A program made the translations under genes and the position numbers. A DNA stretch of 64,000 nt from Rhizophagus irregularis. Lineage: Eukaryota; Glomeromycota; Glomeromycetes; Glomerales; Glomeraceae. Below, piece after piece: positions 24,128 to 34,800 of this stretch. The stretch lies in the NCBI RefSeq assembly GCF_026210795.1, contig NC_089455.1:2294001-2358000 (forward strand), in the 5' to 3' direction. The notes under the pieces are model-generated. The model had not been told where the DNA came from. It did not search any database and saw only the letters and a list, made by a program, of their open reading frames with translations. Positions within the stretch are counted from its first letter, which is position 1; the number at the start of each line of letters is the position of its first letter.

Positions 24128-24319
24128 CAGCAAGACCTCTATAATTGCACTCTTCATAATTGCACCCACTATGTATACTCTATCTAAATGCACCCTCTGG
24201 TCCGGTCCTGAGCTTATATGATCTCTAATTATTTAACCTCTATAAATGCACACCTCTCTAAATGCACTATTTTGAAAGATATGCATATGGTATGGGTCCC
24301 AAGGGGTGAGGTCTGACTG
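24128..24319. mobile_element. Short pogo/Fot1-like MITE with TA duplication
   Basis: The ends are inverted: CAGCAAGACCTC on the left and, read inverted, CAGTCAGACCTC on the right, each flanked by TA (24,126-24,127 and 24,320-24,321). CAGT..GACCTC ends with TA target sites are typical of Tc1/pogo-type non-autonomous elements. Inside are several imperfect copies of CCTCTATAATTGCAC. Length 192 bp. It is related in design to the element at 50,479-50,675. Confidence 0.7.
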
Positions 24320-24321
24320 TA

Positions 24322-25053
24322 ATATTTTCATATAAGGAAATGTGCAGCAGTTAATGATATAACAGTATGTTTGATCACGTGACGTTAATATATAGATATG
24401 CGAAACAGTCAACAGATTCCACACATATTTTAATCTTAATTCTTTCAAATTTATTAGGCGTAATTTTTTCTTTAAATATATGCGTACAAAGATTTTAATG
24501 TTTGATATGCACTTTGCTTCTTATTATTATTATAGATTTTTTACGGCATAATTCAAAAGAAATCCGTAAATATTTATTCCTATCACGCCAAATTTCCGAT
24601 TATACAATTCATTCATTTTACTAAAAAAGCAATTATTTAACAAAATTATATTAGATTCCGGAAAAAACAAGTTGAATACAAGAATGTTCTCTATAAAAAA
24701 AAATAAAGGTTTCACAAACCCTTTTATGAAATGGTATTATATAAATCATATATGTAATATATGCACGGCGTATTTCATTGTTTCAATAAAAGAAAAAACT
24801 TTTGTAACAAATATTGGCGGACCGAAAACTTAACCGATAAAAGGTTTGATATCGATACAGTTGCAGGAAAAGTGATTATTAAACTTTCATATAAGAAACG
24901 TGATTATTTATGATCATGAAGGGATGCCTTAATTATAGTAGATAAAGAAATTATATTATATCACAAGAAAATTTTTATTTACATTTACATATAATTTGAT
25001 ACAGTAATATATAGAATAGAATAGAATAAATCATAAATTGTTCGATAAATTTT
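24322..25053. other. Intergenic, no gene recognised
   Basis: Short frames at 24,233-24,715 on the minus strand have no recognisable motif and overlap the MITE edge. AATAGAATAGAATAAA just right of 25,010 lies downstream of the secreted-protein stop codon and could serve in 3' end formation. Confidence 0.4.
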
Positions 25054-25599
25054 TTAAAGTTCTTTTTCTAATAATTTTTCTATTTGATGAAATTTGGCAG
25101 GACCAGCAGAAGATACAACCCCATCATGTAAATGATATAATTTCACCCAACCATTAACGTAACTATTGATTCCTTCTAAAGGGAAGATACTAGATTTCAT
25201 TAAATTTAATGATAATTCAGCAGAATTTCCATCATTATTAATTATTAATCCACTTTGAAAAAGTTGAGATAAATCCCTTCGTAAAGTATTATCAGGATTC
25301 AATAAATAAAAATGATAATTTCTTTTATTTAAATCACCAGGTAAATTAGTGAACCTTCCTCTTATAACTGTTTGATGTTGTTTTGTATTAAAATAACATG
25401 ATGATATATATCCGTTGATTCCTTCCGTTTCGTTATGTTGATTTAAGTTCATCGTATTTGATAAAAGATTTGCGTGAACGCATGTTGGATTTTGATTAAA
25501 TATATGAAATTCAAACTGTTGAGTAAAATCCACTGGCGCCGAAGAAATTGTCCATAAAAGTGTTGAAAGCAATAAAAGAACTTTGATTATTTTTGTCAT
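25054..25599 (-). CDS. Small secreted protein, 181 residues
   Basis: Intronless. MTKIIKVLLLLSTLLW... is a clear signal peptide ending near SSA-P (about residue 20). The mature protein has only two cysteines, in PTCVHAN and SSCYFNT, which could form one disulfide, and several possible N-glycosylation sites. The core has RGRFTNLPGDL, YHFYLLNPDNTL and a closing GWVKLYHLHDG. LPGDL followed by a Y-H-aromatic pattern and LHDG faintly recall extracellular Cu/Zn superoxide dismutase-like beta-barrels, but the metal-binding histidine set is not evident, so I do not call it an enzyme. It differs clearly from the pair at 7-9 kb but shares size, secretion and the GRFT...PG segment. Confidence 0.85.
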   Translation of the reverse strand: MTKIIKVLLLLSTLLWTISSAPVDFTQQFEFHIFNQNPTCVHANLLSNTMNLNQHNETEGINGYISSCYFNTKQHQTVIRGRFTNLPGDLNKRNYHFYLLNPDNTLRRDLSQLFQSGLIINNDGNSAELSLNLMKSSIFPLEGINSYVNGWVKLYHLHDGVVSSAGPAKFHQIEKLLEKEL

Positions 25600-27672
25600 A
25601 ATTTTAATTTTTTAATTTTTAGAGTTTTCTTTCTTTTTTTTTTTTTAATTATTTATTTGATTATTTGATATATTACTTAAAAAATTAAAAAAGTTTTATT
25701 GGTTTTTTTTTCGTAACAAGAGAAGAGAGGAAAGAAAAAAAATTTTTTTTTTTTTGTTTTTTTATTATTAATATTTTGACATGAAAAAAGAAAAAACAAG
25801 TAAAACGTTTTTAATTTTTTTTTTTAGAAAAACGACTTTTCATTAAATTTATAAATTTTTGAACCGAGCATAAAAGATACAAAGATACAATACAATCACT
25901 TGTTTCACACGAGATAAACCCAAAACAAACAAAAAAAAAAATCAGAGAAAAAAAAATTTTTTTTTTTTTTTTGACAACTGATTGGACTTACATTATTTAC
26001 ATTATTCGGGATTATTTCCAATATTTATCCTAAAAATAATTACCCGTCGGTGTTAGAGTTTTTTATCTAAATATAGAAAAAATAATATGGTGCTTTTTCC
26101 GAATTCCGACTAACAAAAAAGATAGTAATTGTATATCTCTCTCATGTATTACAAAAGATATTATAGTGAAGTTCTTCTTCGTTACCGAAATACCGAGAGA
26201 TCAACAAATAAGTAACTTAGTTTGAGTTTGATAGATATCTAAAAGTTACTTAATTTGCCCAAAGTCCAAAAATTTCTTATGATTTACGCGTCGCAGCACT
26301 TCAATTACTATTCAATTACTATCTGTTATCTGTTATCGTCATTATCGTCAATTGCATCATTTGCTACGTCATGAAAATTATTTGAATATTTTATATTTAC
26401 TCAATAAAATTCCAAATATAGAAATGTTAATTTAAATTTTATGCAGATTTAATTATAAAGAATATAAAGAGATAAACATGCGCGTCAATTTTTGTCAATA
26501 ATACAATAAAATGCATACCAAGAAATCATTATAATTTTATTGATTGAATAAAATTTTTATTATTAATAATAAAATTTTACTATAAATAATGATTTCTAAG
26601 AATTATTTTTAGAACTTTAAATACAAGATTCTTATTTAAATTTTTATTATTTCCAAATTTGTGTTTATTTATTAAAATAATCTTATTGTTAAGATAAGAA
26701 ATATTTTAAATTTTTATATTTAAAAAAGAATATTATAATTATAGTTTAGTGGAATTTAAAAAAAAAAAATATCTAATAATAAAATTTTCGTACAATATAA
26801 ATACATGATATCAGTTCCTCTTCTTTATTTTTTTCACAAATTTCTTTTCTCTTCTTTGGAGTTCATGGATTTGTCAATTATTATTAGTCCGTATTTTGAT
26901 TGGTCAATATATATATATATATTTTTTTCTCTTAAATAACGAAAAAAATTATACAATGAGCCAATATATATTATATAATAAGTCGATCAAATTCATATAA
27001 TGTTATAAAGACCTCATTCAGGATACATGAAACTCTTTGCAATTCTCAAACTTCTCAAACATTGTATCTGTTACTTTTTAAAAAGAGATTGAATTTTTTT
27101 TATCATATATTAGATGTAACATACTTTTCATCGAGTTTCATAATAAACTTTCAGGTTTCAAGCCCTTCATTGGATTAGATCACCCGGCTAAAACGGGCCT
27201 TATATGCCGAAATATCTAAATATATTGGATTCCTAAACCTTCCATCAAGTCATATGATGATTGATTATTGAGAACTATTAAGTGTTCTAAATAAAGCTAT
27301 GTAGCTAGCTAGCTCTTTATAATATTTATATCTGCTTTTTAACATAAACGCTGGTCTCTTCCAAATTTTGGAAAGAGACTTCTTTCATGATATTGTTCCC
27401 TTATTAAGTTTCTTAACCAGAGATACCAAGATACCAAAGGTATCTGGTCAAGTAAATGTGTATTTTTTTGGAAACATTTGTCTTTAAATAACCTTGTCTT
27501 CTAATAGTAAGCTCGAATGTTGTACTTACCTCCACACCGTGATATTTTTACTAAGACCCTTGATGCAGAGTTAAGTCACTGAGATTTTCGTACAACAAAT
27601 AAATTAAATAAATTGCATAATTTTTGAACTGTTTATTGATTTATTACTACAGGTCTCATAATGTTTAATTAA
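25600..27672. other. Intergenic, no gene recognised
   Basis: It holds the promoter side of the 25,054-25,599 gene, then AT-rich DNA with poly-A/T tracts (25,730-25,960) and an (AT)n stretch near 26,910. No credible coding frame. Confidence 0.45.
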
Positions 27673-27734
27673 TTGTTTCAAATCAGATCATGTTTCAAAT
27701 TAGATCATGTTTTTGAACATTTCTCACATGAAAG

Positions 27735-28106
27735 TTGGAGTTTTTGTGCGAATGGATCAGGAAGAAAACCATACATAATAAATCTTACCTATTTAACAAA
27801 GTTCGCGAGATTCATGTTTGGAGTGTCAGTTCACTTAACACCACAACTGGAAATAACGAAAAAGTTGTCAAAAAAAATGTAAGTGAAAAGGATTCCAGGA
27901 ATAATAAAAGTAGTGATGTTAACAGAGATACAGATGCAAATATTTTAATGTGTGAGTACTGTATTAACAGAGAAGAATCAAGAGAATGCATGTATTTTCG
28001 GTGCAATTGCGCCGAATTTGTTTCATGGAGAGCATTGCATGGATCAAGTATCAATTTGTTCCGTACCACATGCATCAAATGTTGGAGAATAATGGACTCG
28101 ATATAA
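27735..28106 (+). other. Possible cysteine-rich coding fragment
   Basis: A frame of about 120 codons without an ATG start. Its second half has paired cysteines: CEYC, CMYFRCNC and CIKC, like a zinc-binding module. No family is recognised and no good start or splice sites were found, so it may be a gene fragment or chance. Confidence 0.25.
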
Positions 28107-29779
28107 CTCGCGTCGTATTCACCACATTATACTGAAACCTGTTTCACCTACATAGTCGACGAGCCATTTTGCCGAAAGATCGACATAGTATTGACTCATG
28201 AAATTTTGCCTTTGATTCATTTTACAGTATTAATAAGAAAGCAAGGAATATTTTCAATGATATAAAATTTTTTGTTTCTAAATTCTAACCGTTCTACTTG
28301 AAAAAAAAAATAGAGATGGAGAAGGTAAATTTTCATGTTGGTAAAATGGAAGTCAACAAAATGGCGTCGGTTAATTTCATGCCGGTGAAATGGCTGTTCG
28401 TGTAAGTCTGTAATCATCTCGTGTGTCTCACAAAGATTCACCTTTGGTAGTTGACCATTCTTAAACCTGAGTTATGCAAAGAATCAAATAATTATTATCT
28501 GGATGAGATTCATTTTCACATTATCCTTGTTGAAATGCTCAAATATGGAACAATTTTCTTGGACCGTTACGGTCGCGCTTTAACTTGGATATGATGTCTG
28601 GTGTGTTATGGACGGTTGGGCAATCATTAGAGTAAAAATTACGATTTGGAAATTTTTTTGGAAGAGGCAGCTACAAACCCCTGGAATTATTCTTCTTTAA
28701 CACTCACTGCATATTGTGATCTGTCACGCAAAAATTATTGCTAAAATAAATTATTAAACTTGTGGTGTTTGCTGATAAATCTTTTACTATTGACATTAAA
28801 GCTCAGTGTTCGCATACACAACTGATGTATGCGAAAATTTTATTAATAATTTTTAGTTACATAGTAAAATTGAGCTAGTGAGCGAAATAATATGATGCTA
28901 TCAAAGAGGGTGGGAGGATTCAGATCTTAGGACATTTAATACGAGTTTATTCTTTACTCTCTCGGGCTTCTTACAAATTTCTATACTAATTGTTTTTTTT
29001 CTATCACTATCTGCAATTGCTAGCTACGAGATTTCTATACCCTTTTCTACGAACATGGAATAAACTATATTTACAAAATTTCGCCAATCTAAATCCTATT
29101 ATTAAATTATATATAAAGTATCAATTTTAGCTAAAATCACCAAGAGATTAAGTAATTTCTGACCTATAGCATAAATTCGGGGTATCAGCAAGTGTATAAA
29201 AAAAAATAAGCAATGCAGTATTTCAATTCATACTCACCACCATGATTCGTTTTCACAATATCACCAGTACGTTATTTCGCAAGGTATCACATACAATTTA
29301 CTGCATCTATTGTATGATGGCCAAAGATTTAATTCGCAGGAATCGATTTTGGAATACGCATCAAAATCGTAATAAAAACTATAACACTACCCATATACAA
29401 AGATCAACAAGAGGTCTTCTTTGTTGTAACTTTAAGTATATACGGGAAAGTTCAAGAATAAATTACATGAAATTACTTGTTCCCGGGATACATGATGTCT
29501 AACGTTATTGTGCATTTATTTATCAAGTACAGATAGCATATTAAATTACAACTTTCATATAGGACGTGATTTATTTTATCCAAGTGAGACTTTAGGTCTC
29601 ACTTTTTTTATTCATATATATCTCTATGATATTCTTGATACAATGTATAGTCTTTTCTTTATTGATGTAGTAAATAAATCGCTCATAAGTCATGACACAA
29701 CCCCTTTTCCAATATCGTATTGCGCATTATCATGATTATTTTGGCAGATTTACATGACCACGTTCCGGTAAATATCTCT
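28107..29779. other. Intergenic, relics only
   Basis: Mixed composition, less AT-rich than the deserts, with short frames on both strands (for example 29,242-29,502 plus) that match nothing I recognise. The only distinct structure is the hairpin at 29,582-29,604. Confidence 0.35.
29582..29604 (+). other. Perfect 9-bp hairpin followed by a T run
   Basis: AAGTGAGAC, loop TTTAG, then GTCTCACTT, followed by further T residues. On the plus strand this looks like a stem-loop plus U-tract. In a fungal nuclear genome its role is unknown; it may be chance or a relic of an element. Confidence 0.4.
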
Positions 29780-30890
29780 TTAAGAGCAGTGAATTACGTG
29801 TATTATAAGGCCATTGATTATAAGGGATCGAATCTTTTGGATGCTTGATCAATTAATTTCTTAATCTTTTGTATCCTTTCTGGGACCAGTTTTTCGTCAT
29901 ACATACTTCAAAAAGGAAAAATTCCATAATCTTGGCATATGCATCATTTTTGCTGACCACGATTTACAATGTCCTCAAGTTTTTTTGACTCAGATAGTAC
30001 TATGAAGCCGTTGCATCTTCAATGCAATTCGATATTTTTGGAAGAGAGCATCAAGCTCTAATCCGCTCAAGAAAGGAGGGCGAGATAGGTTCCTCATTAA
30101 GAATTCTGGATACATCTAGTCTGGAATTTGCGATTTTTCTTATTTTTAAGCTCATCAATATCCTGTCTTAATTTTGCTACCTCGGTTTTAAACTCATAAT
30201 TCTCATTAATCTGTCTCGTCTTTGTGGTGATGTGCCGTCTCAATTTTGCATTCTCGATGCGCTCGGCATTGCGACGATGTCGAAAAAAAAGTAATTTTTT
30301 CAGCGACATGAACAACGTGAATGGTGGGATAAATATAAATGCGAGACTTTACCCATGTTACATGATGAAATTTTGGCGACCTCAGGTCGTCCAAATTTCT
30401 CAAGAAAAAATGTTTTATTAATACACATGCGAAAATAAATACAAACTCAACCACTTCCTAGTGGTGTACCTAATATAAGTTACTTGACAAAATATATTTA
30501 TGATAAAAAAAAAATTTTCGTTCGTATTATAATTAATTATTTCAAAAAGTGGCCTGTTAGAAAATTCTCAGGAAGCCTCTCAACTCTTTCCACTATATTA
30601 CACATATCATAAACGGACTTGTTGAGTAATTCCTCGTTGTAATTTCTGCTTACAGGCGGTTGACTCGATTATGACATGATTACATGAATATATTTTTCGG
30701 CTGGCGTGTCAGCAAAGCATTTTGAAATTTTTTTGTTGCAAGGAGTTCAGGCTGGTCTTGGAGTATTTCTTAAGACAACGTCATAATCATCGCGAATTTC
30801 ACTTTTCAAAGTTTGAGCTTGTCTGCAGGAAAATTATCGAGCTCTGATACCACCTTTTCCGCCTTGATAACTTTTTAAGCTGCTAGTTCC
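29780..30890 (-). pseudogene. Decayed Crinkler-type gene with coiled-coil tail
   Basis: Read on the minus strand from about 30,890 to 30,660, pieces in shifting frames match the N-terminal domain of Crinkler (CRN)-type proteins: NFPADKLKL followed by a stop where Trp is usual, DDYDVVL, LQDQPELLATKK, and FADTPAEKYIHVIM. From 30,315 to 30,097 follows a basic coiled coil (RRNAERIEN, then EVAKLRQDIDEL), and from 30,080 to 29,790 further coding-like stretches such as FLSGLELDALFQKYRIAL and DEKLVPERIQKIKK. Stops and frameshifts separate them, so this is a broken gene. CRN proteins are modular, often secreted or nuclear-targeted proteins common in oomycetes and Glomeromycotina. Whether all three parts came from one gene is inferred from order and strand. 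Confidence 0.55.
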
Positions 30891-31193
30891 TATCAACAGG
30901 AAAAGCGCAGTTTATATACTGTAGTATTTTTCTTTTGTAAACAAAATAGCGCATGTGACAAATATTTTGATTGGCTGATCCAAAAAATTTTCAGTAATGT
31001 GACTTTGTACTACTAATCTAAAAATAGTAGATATATCAATATTTTTCACCCAACTTCAGTAATTTCACCTTGAAATATATATTATTCTTTTTATTATAGT
31101 TTATTCTATCCTATTTTCTTAATCTTATTGTATTTTATTTTGTTGTAAAAATAAAAATGCATTTTTTATATTAAATATAAAATTTATTTACAA

Positions 31194-31447
31194 CCTGGGA
31201 GTAATACTCCTAATAGATCAATCTGATCAGATTGGTAATATGGTATAACCTAAATTAATCATAAAAAAAAATGACTTTTTGTAAATATCTTGTGGTCTAG
31301 CAGTCCAATTTTAATAACCTTTTTTTTTTATTTTAATTAGCTTAATATGATTTATAAAACAAAAATAAAATTATTAAAATCCAATCACTAAATCAGATTA
31401 GATTACTAAAATCCTAATCTGATCTGAATTTTTAAGAGTACTACCTG
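31194..31447. repeat. Possible decayed inverted-repeat element
   Basis: The left end reads CCTGGGAGTAATACTCC (itself partly palindromic), and the inverted right end reads CCAGGTAGTACTC. ATCAGATT-type motifs recur inside on both sides. The match is imperfect and no target duplication is seen. Confidence 0.3.
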
Positions 31448-32487
31448 GAAGTATAAAGGTGAACTATCAAGTTTTAAATAAGAATAAGACTTTTCCATTT
31501 AATATATTATATTTATTACTATTATTAAATTATATAAATAATATGAAAATTTATTGTTAAATTTCTAAAATAATAAATAATTTATTCACTTATTTTAATA
31601 AAAAAAAATTAACAATAAATTTTATAAAGTGAAAAGGACTATATCTGATAAGAAATATTTAAATTAAACATTTCTTTATATTTTTTTTTTATAAAAACTA
31701 CAAGTATTTTTAAAATAAATATTTCTTCACTTTATTTTTTTTCTTGAAAAAACCACAAAAATTTTTTAAAATAATGTAATATAAAATAAATCTGACTAAT
31801 AAAACTCATTAAGTCATGTTATCAAAATTTTTTTGATAATATTCTTGGAGTAGTTATTATTTGCTAAAAGTCACATGCTAAAATATCTGATATGTATTTT
31901 GCAAATTTGGTATATATAAACAAATTGGATGCAAAACATGAATATAGTGATGTACTTTAGCACAATTTCTTTAAATTTGTACTCAAAAACATTACAACTG
32001 AACTAAATGATTTCTCCAAACTATTTTTATTAGTTTTAAATTCAAATCACTTTACAATATTAGATTCTTTTTAAAATAATAATAAAAAATAATATTATAA
32101 TATAGATTACAGCCAATTGGAAATCATATATTCAATAAATAAGATTAATATATATGATAACTTTAATATTTTGATTCTTAAAGTTAAAGTTGACAACTGT
32201 TATTTTGATATTATAGTACCTATTACATATATACTAATAGACAAGTTTCTATTATAATTAATATATTCTCAACAAAATGTTAATATATCCTTGCTTAGTT
32301 TAAATTTTAATATTAATTACTTAAATTTTAAATATCAATAGTTTTTTTTTATAAAAATAATTCTAATTTCAACTTAATACTTTTTCTTTCATAAAAATAT
32401 TTTTGCCAAAATATACTTAAAATAGACTTAAAATTTTATTTTATACTTAAAATATATTGAAATAGCTAAAAATTTAAGTATAAGATG

Positions 32488-32653
32488 AGTGACACATATT
32501 ACGTCATATTCATTTTACTATGAATTTTACTCCTTCCCCCCTTGTCAGATTTAATAACCAATTAAATTTAATTATACAATTTATATAAATAGTGTAATGT
32601 CAGATTTTAATTATCCCCTTCCCCCTTCTAATAATTACGTCATATGTGTCACT
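32488..32653. mobile_element. MITE with AGTGACACATAT ends
   Basis: Ends are inverted repeats of about 20 bp: AGTGACACATATTACGTCAT on the left and, inverted, AGTGACACATATGACGTAAT on the right. Inside, CCTTCCCCCCTT and TCAGATTTAAT are also mirrored by the right half. The flanks both carry AATTTAAGTATA, so it may have landed inside another repeat. Length 166 bp. Confidence 0.6.
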
Positions 32654-33825
32654 TCCCTAATTTAAGTATATAATAATATACTTAAAATATTCTTATTTTA
32701 AAATATCCTTAAAATATACTGAAATAGGCAAAATTTAAGTGTAAATTAAATATATTTTAAGTATATATTAAATACAATTTAATTCAAAAAATTTGAAAAT
32801 TCAATTTTCAGTATATTTTAAATATAAAATAAGAAAATTAAATATATTTTAAATATATTTTAAGTAAAAATTTTTTATAAGGTCAAACTGCAAGAATTTC
32901 CCTTTATTTTATCATTTTAGCAATTAAATATTAATTAAATTTCAAATGAAATATGAGCGTATTCAATATATTTTTAATAATTAACAAAAATAATTTTATT
33001 GAATTTTTACACTTATTTTTCTATTAAGCCAAAAAGTTCTTAATTATTTATTAAATTCCACTTATATTTATATTTTTTAATATTTTACTAAAGATTAAAC
33101 CTTCTATTATCCATATCTATATTTATATAAAAATAATATTCTAATAAATCTTGATATATACTAATAATCTTCCATTAATATAATATTTATTTTCCAATTA
33201 CTATTTACTACTAATATCACTATTAATCTAATAATAACTAATATAAGTATAAATAATTATAAATAACTAAACTAAAAATAAATATTACTATAATAAATAA
33301 CTTGTATAATGTAATATATTATTCTTCAATTATTTCAGTTAAATATTTATCTATATTTATTTCAATATATTATTTATCTTTTGGATAATTATTATTCTAA
33401 TCACGTGATTATTCTAATATCTAGGAATAGTAAATGAGTAAGCTAGAGCAAAATTGGAAAGTAAATAAGTGAATATGACTGAATCTATGAGTAATTGAAA
33501 ATGCAAAATATCTATAATCTCTTTTAAAGGTTAACTTGAAATGTCTTTCAGTTTTTTATCATGAAAATAAAAAAGTGTAAATGAATTCTGTGATTTTTAA
33601 AAAGATTCTTTGTGAAATGAATAGTTAAAAAATAAAAAATCTTATTTTTAGTTAACAATACTTCATCAGGATCTCGCTTATTTATAATAAAAATCACTAT
33701 AGAAAATTGGCCTTTTACTAATAGTTTTTACCTTACTTTTTTTTTAAAATTTTCAGTACATGTTCACTTGGTCTACAAAACCATAAGATAACATCTAATT
33801 GATACTGATGATTATTACTGAGTAT

Positions 33826-34800
33826 TTAAAATTTGGATAAAATTTTACGAAAAGTTTTTTTGTCAGTCTTTCCATATAAATTGTTGAATCCTGAAGTATC
33901 AATATAACAGAACTTATTTTCCTCACAGATATCTATTTCCTGTGTTGCTGATTTAGGACTACTTAAACCATTGACATTAGCATCACAAAGTAATTGGCAA
34001 AATGTTATTTTACTAAGACCTAACGTACTAATAGCAAAAATATTTTTTGGCATTTGTTTAAAGAAAAAAAAATTCGATTTGTAATGCAATGGGAATTATT
34101 TTATACCATATTCGATTTACATAATCTCATGTGAATAAAATGTTCTCTTACATGTAAAATCCAAAATTAGAGAATTATTAACAGATTATGATATTAAGTC
34201 TGAAGTATCTTATTGCCCATATTTAAAAAGGAAAATTGTAACAATACACTTACTGATCATTTAATTTGGTATACCAAACTCCAAAATTTCCCTTTCCATT
34301 CGAAATCTTTTTTTCAGAAAACCTTTAGCCATACTAAATGAACATTCGCTTTCTTCAAATTCTTGAGTATCAGCTAATACATGGGTTAATGTAAATTTAC
34401 CACTACCAGTGTGACCAACTATAACCAAATTTTTCTTCAAATAATTTCATGTTAGGAGAATATTTAAATGTGTGAGATTTTTCTTTATATTCTTTAAACA
34501 GTTAATTTATTGTAAGAACAGTCAAGAAATTCTAATTTAAGACAGTTGCTTATGTCTAAATTAACTAATTTATCACATTATTGGAAAAATCAAGTTTTAT
34601 AATATTCAGACAAAATTTAAAACTTAATTCCTTAATTGAAGTATTCAAACATTTAAGCTCAATAAGACTATTAACTTTGAATTCAGTTAATTCCATTAAT
34701 TTCAGACAATTGCATACAGATAAACTCTTAAGTATATAAAGTTCAGATAAAGTTATATTTTTAAGCTGAAAATGATTGATTATTTCCAGATTTGTCATTT
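33826..34800 (-). pseudogene. Decayed LRR / P-loop GTPase-like gene
   Basis: Minus-strand reading gives three parts in order. First come leucine-rich repeats (34,798-34,500) with LxxLxxLxxxxCLKLMEL and, in another frame, LVNLDISNCLKLEFLDCS. Next (34,440-34,260) is a P-loop segment, LVIVGHTGSGKFTL, then ECSFSMAKGF. Last (34,089-33,826) is a second, weaker NTPase-like segment, IFAISTLGLSKITF, with DTSGFNN resembling the DxxG switch of GTPases. Frames shift between and within the parts and several stops intervene, so it cannot encode the full protein. The P-loop context recalls AIG1/TRAFAC-type GTPases expanded in Glomeromycotina, and the domain order resembles an NLR-like receptor, but this is inference from a relic. 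Confidence 0.55.

Larger units (their letters stand above)
30891..33800. other. AT-rich gene desert with MITE remnants
   Basis: No intact gene. It contains the inverted-repeat element at 32,488-32,653 and a weaker one at about 31,194-31,447. Between 32,400 and 32,880 the motif TTTAAGTATA and its complement recur many times in both orientations, indicating old nested repeats. Confidence 0.55.

Noticed and set aside
25054-25599. Calling the third secreted protein a Cu/Zn superoxide dismutase
   Set aside because: Only loose similarity in two segments; the set of metal-binding histidines is not visible.
27300-27320. GTAGCTAGCTAGCT palindromic run
   Set aside because: Short simple repeat, no associated element or gene.
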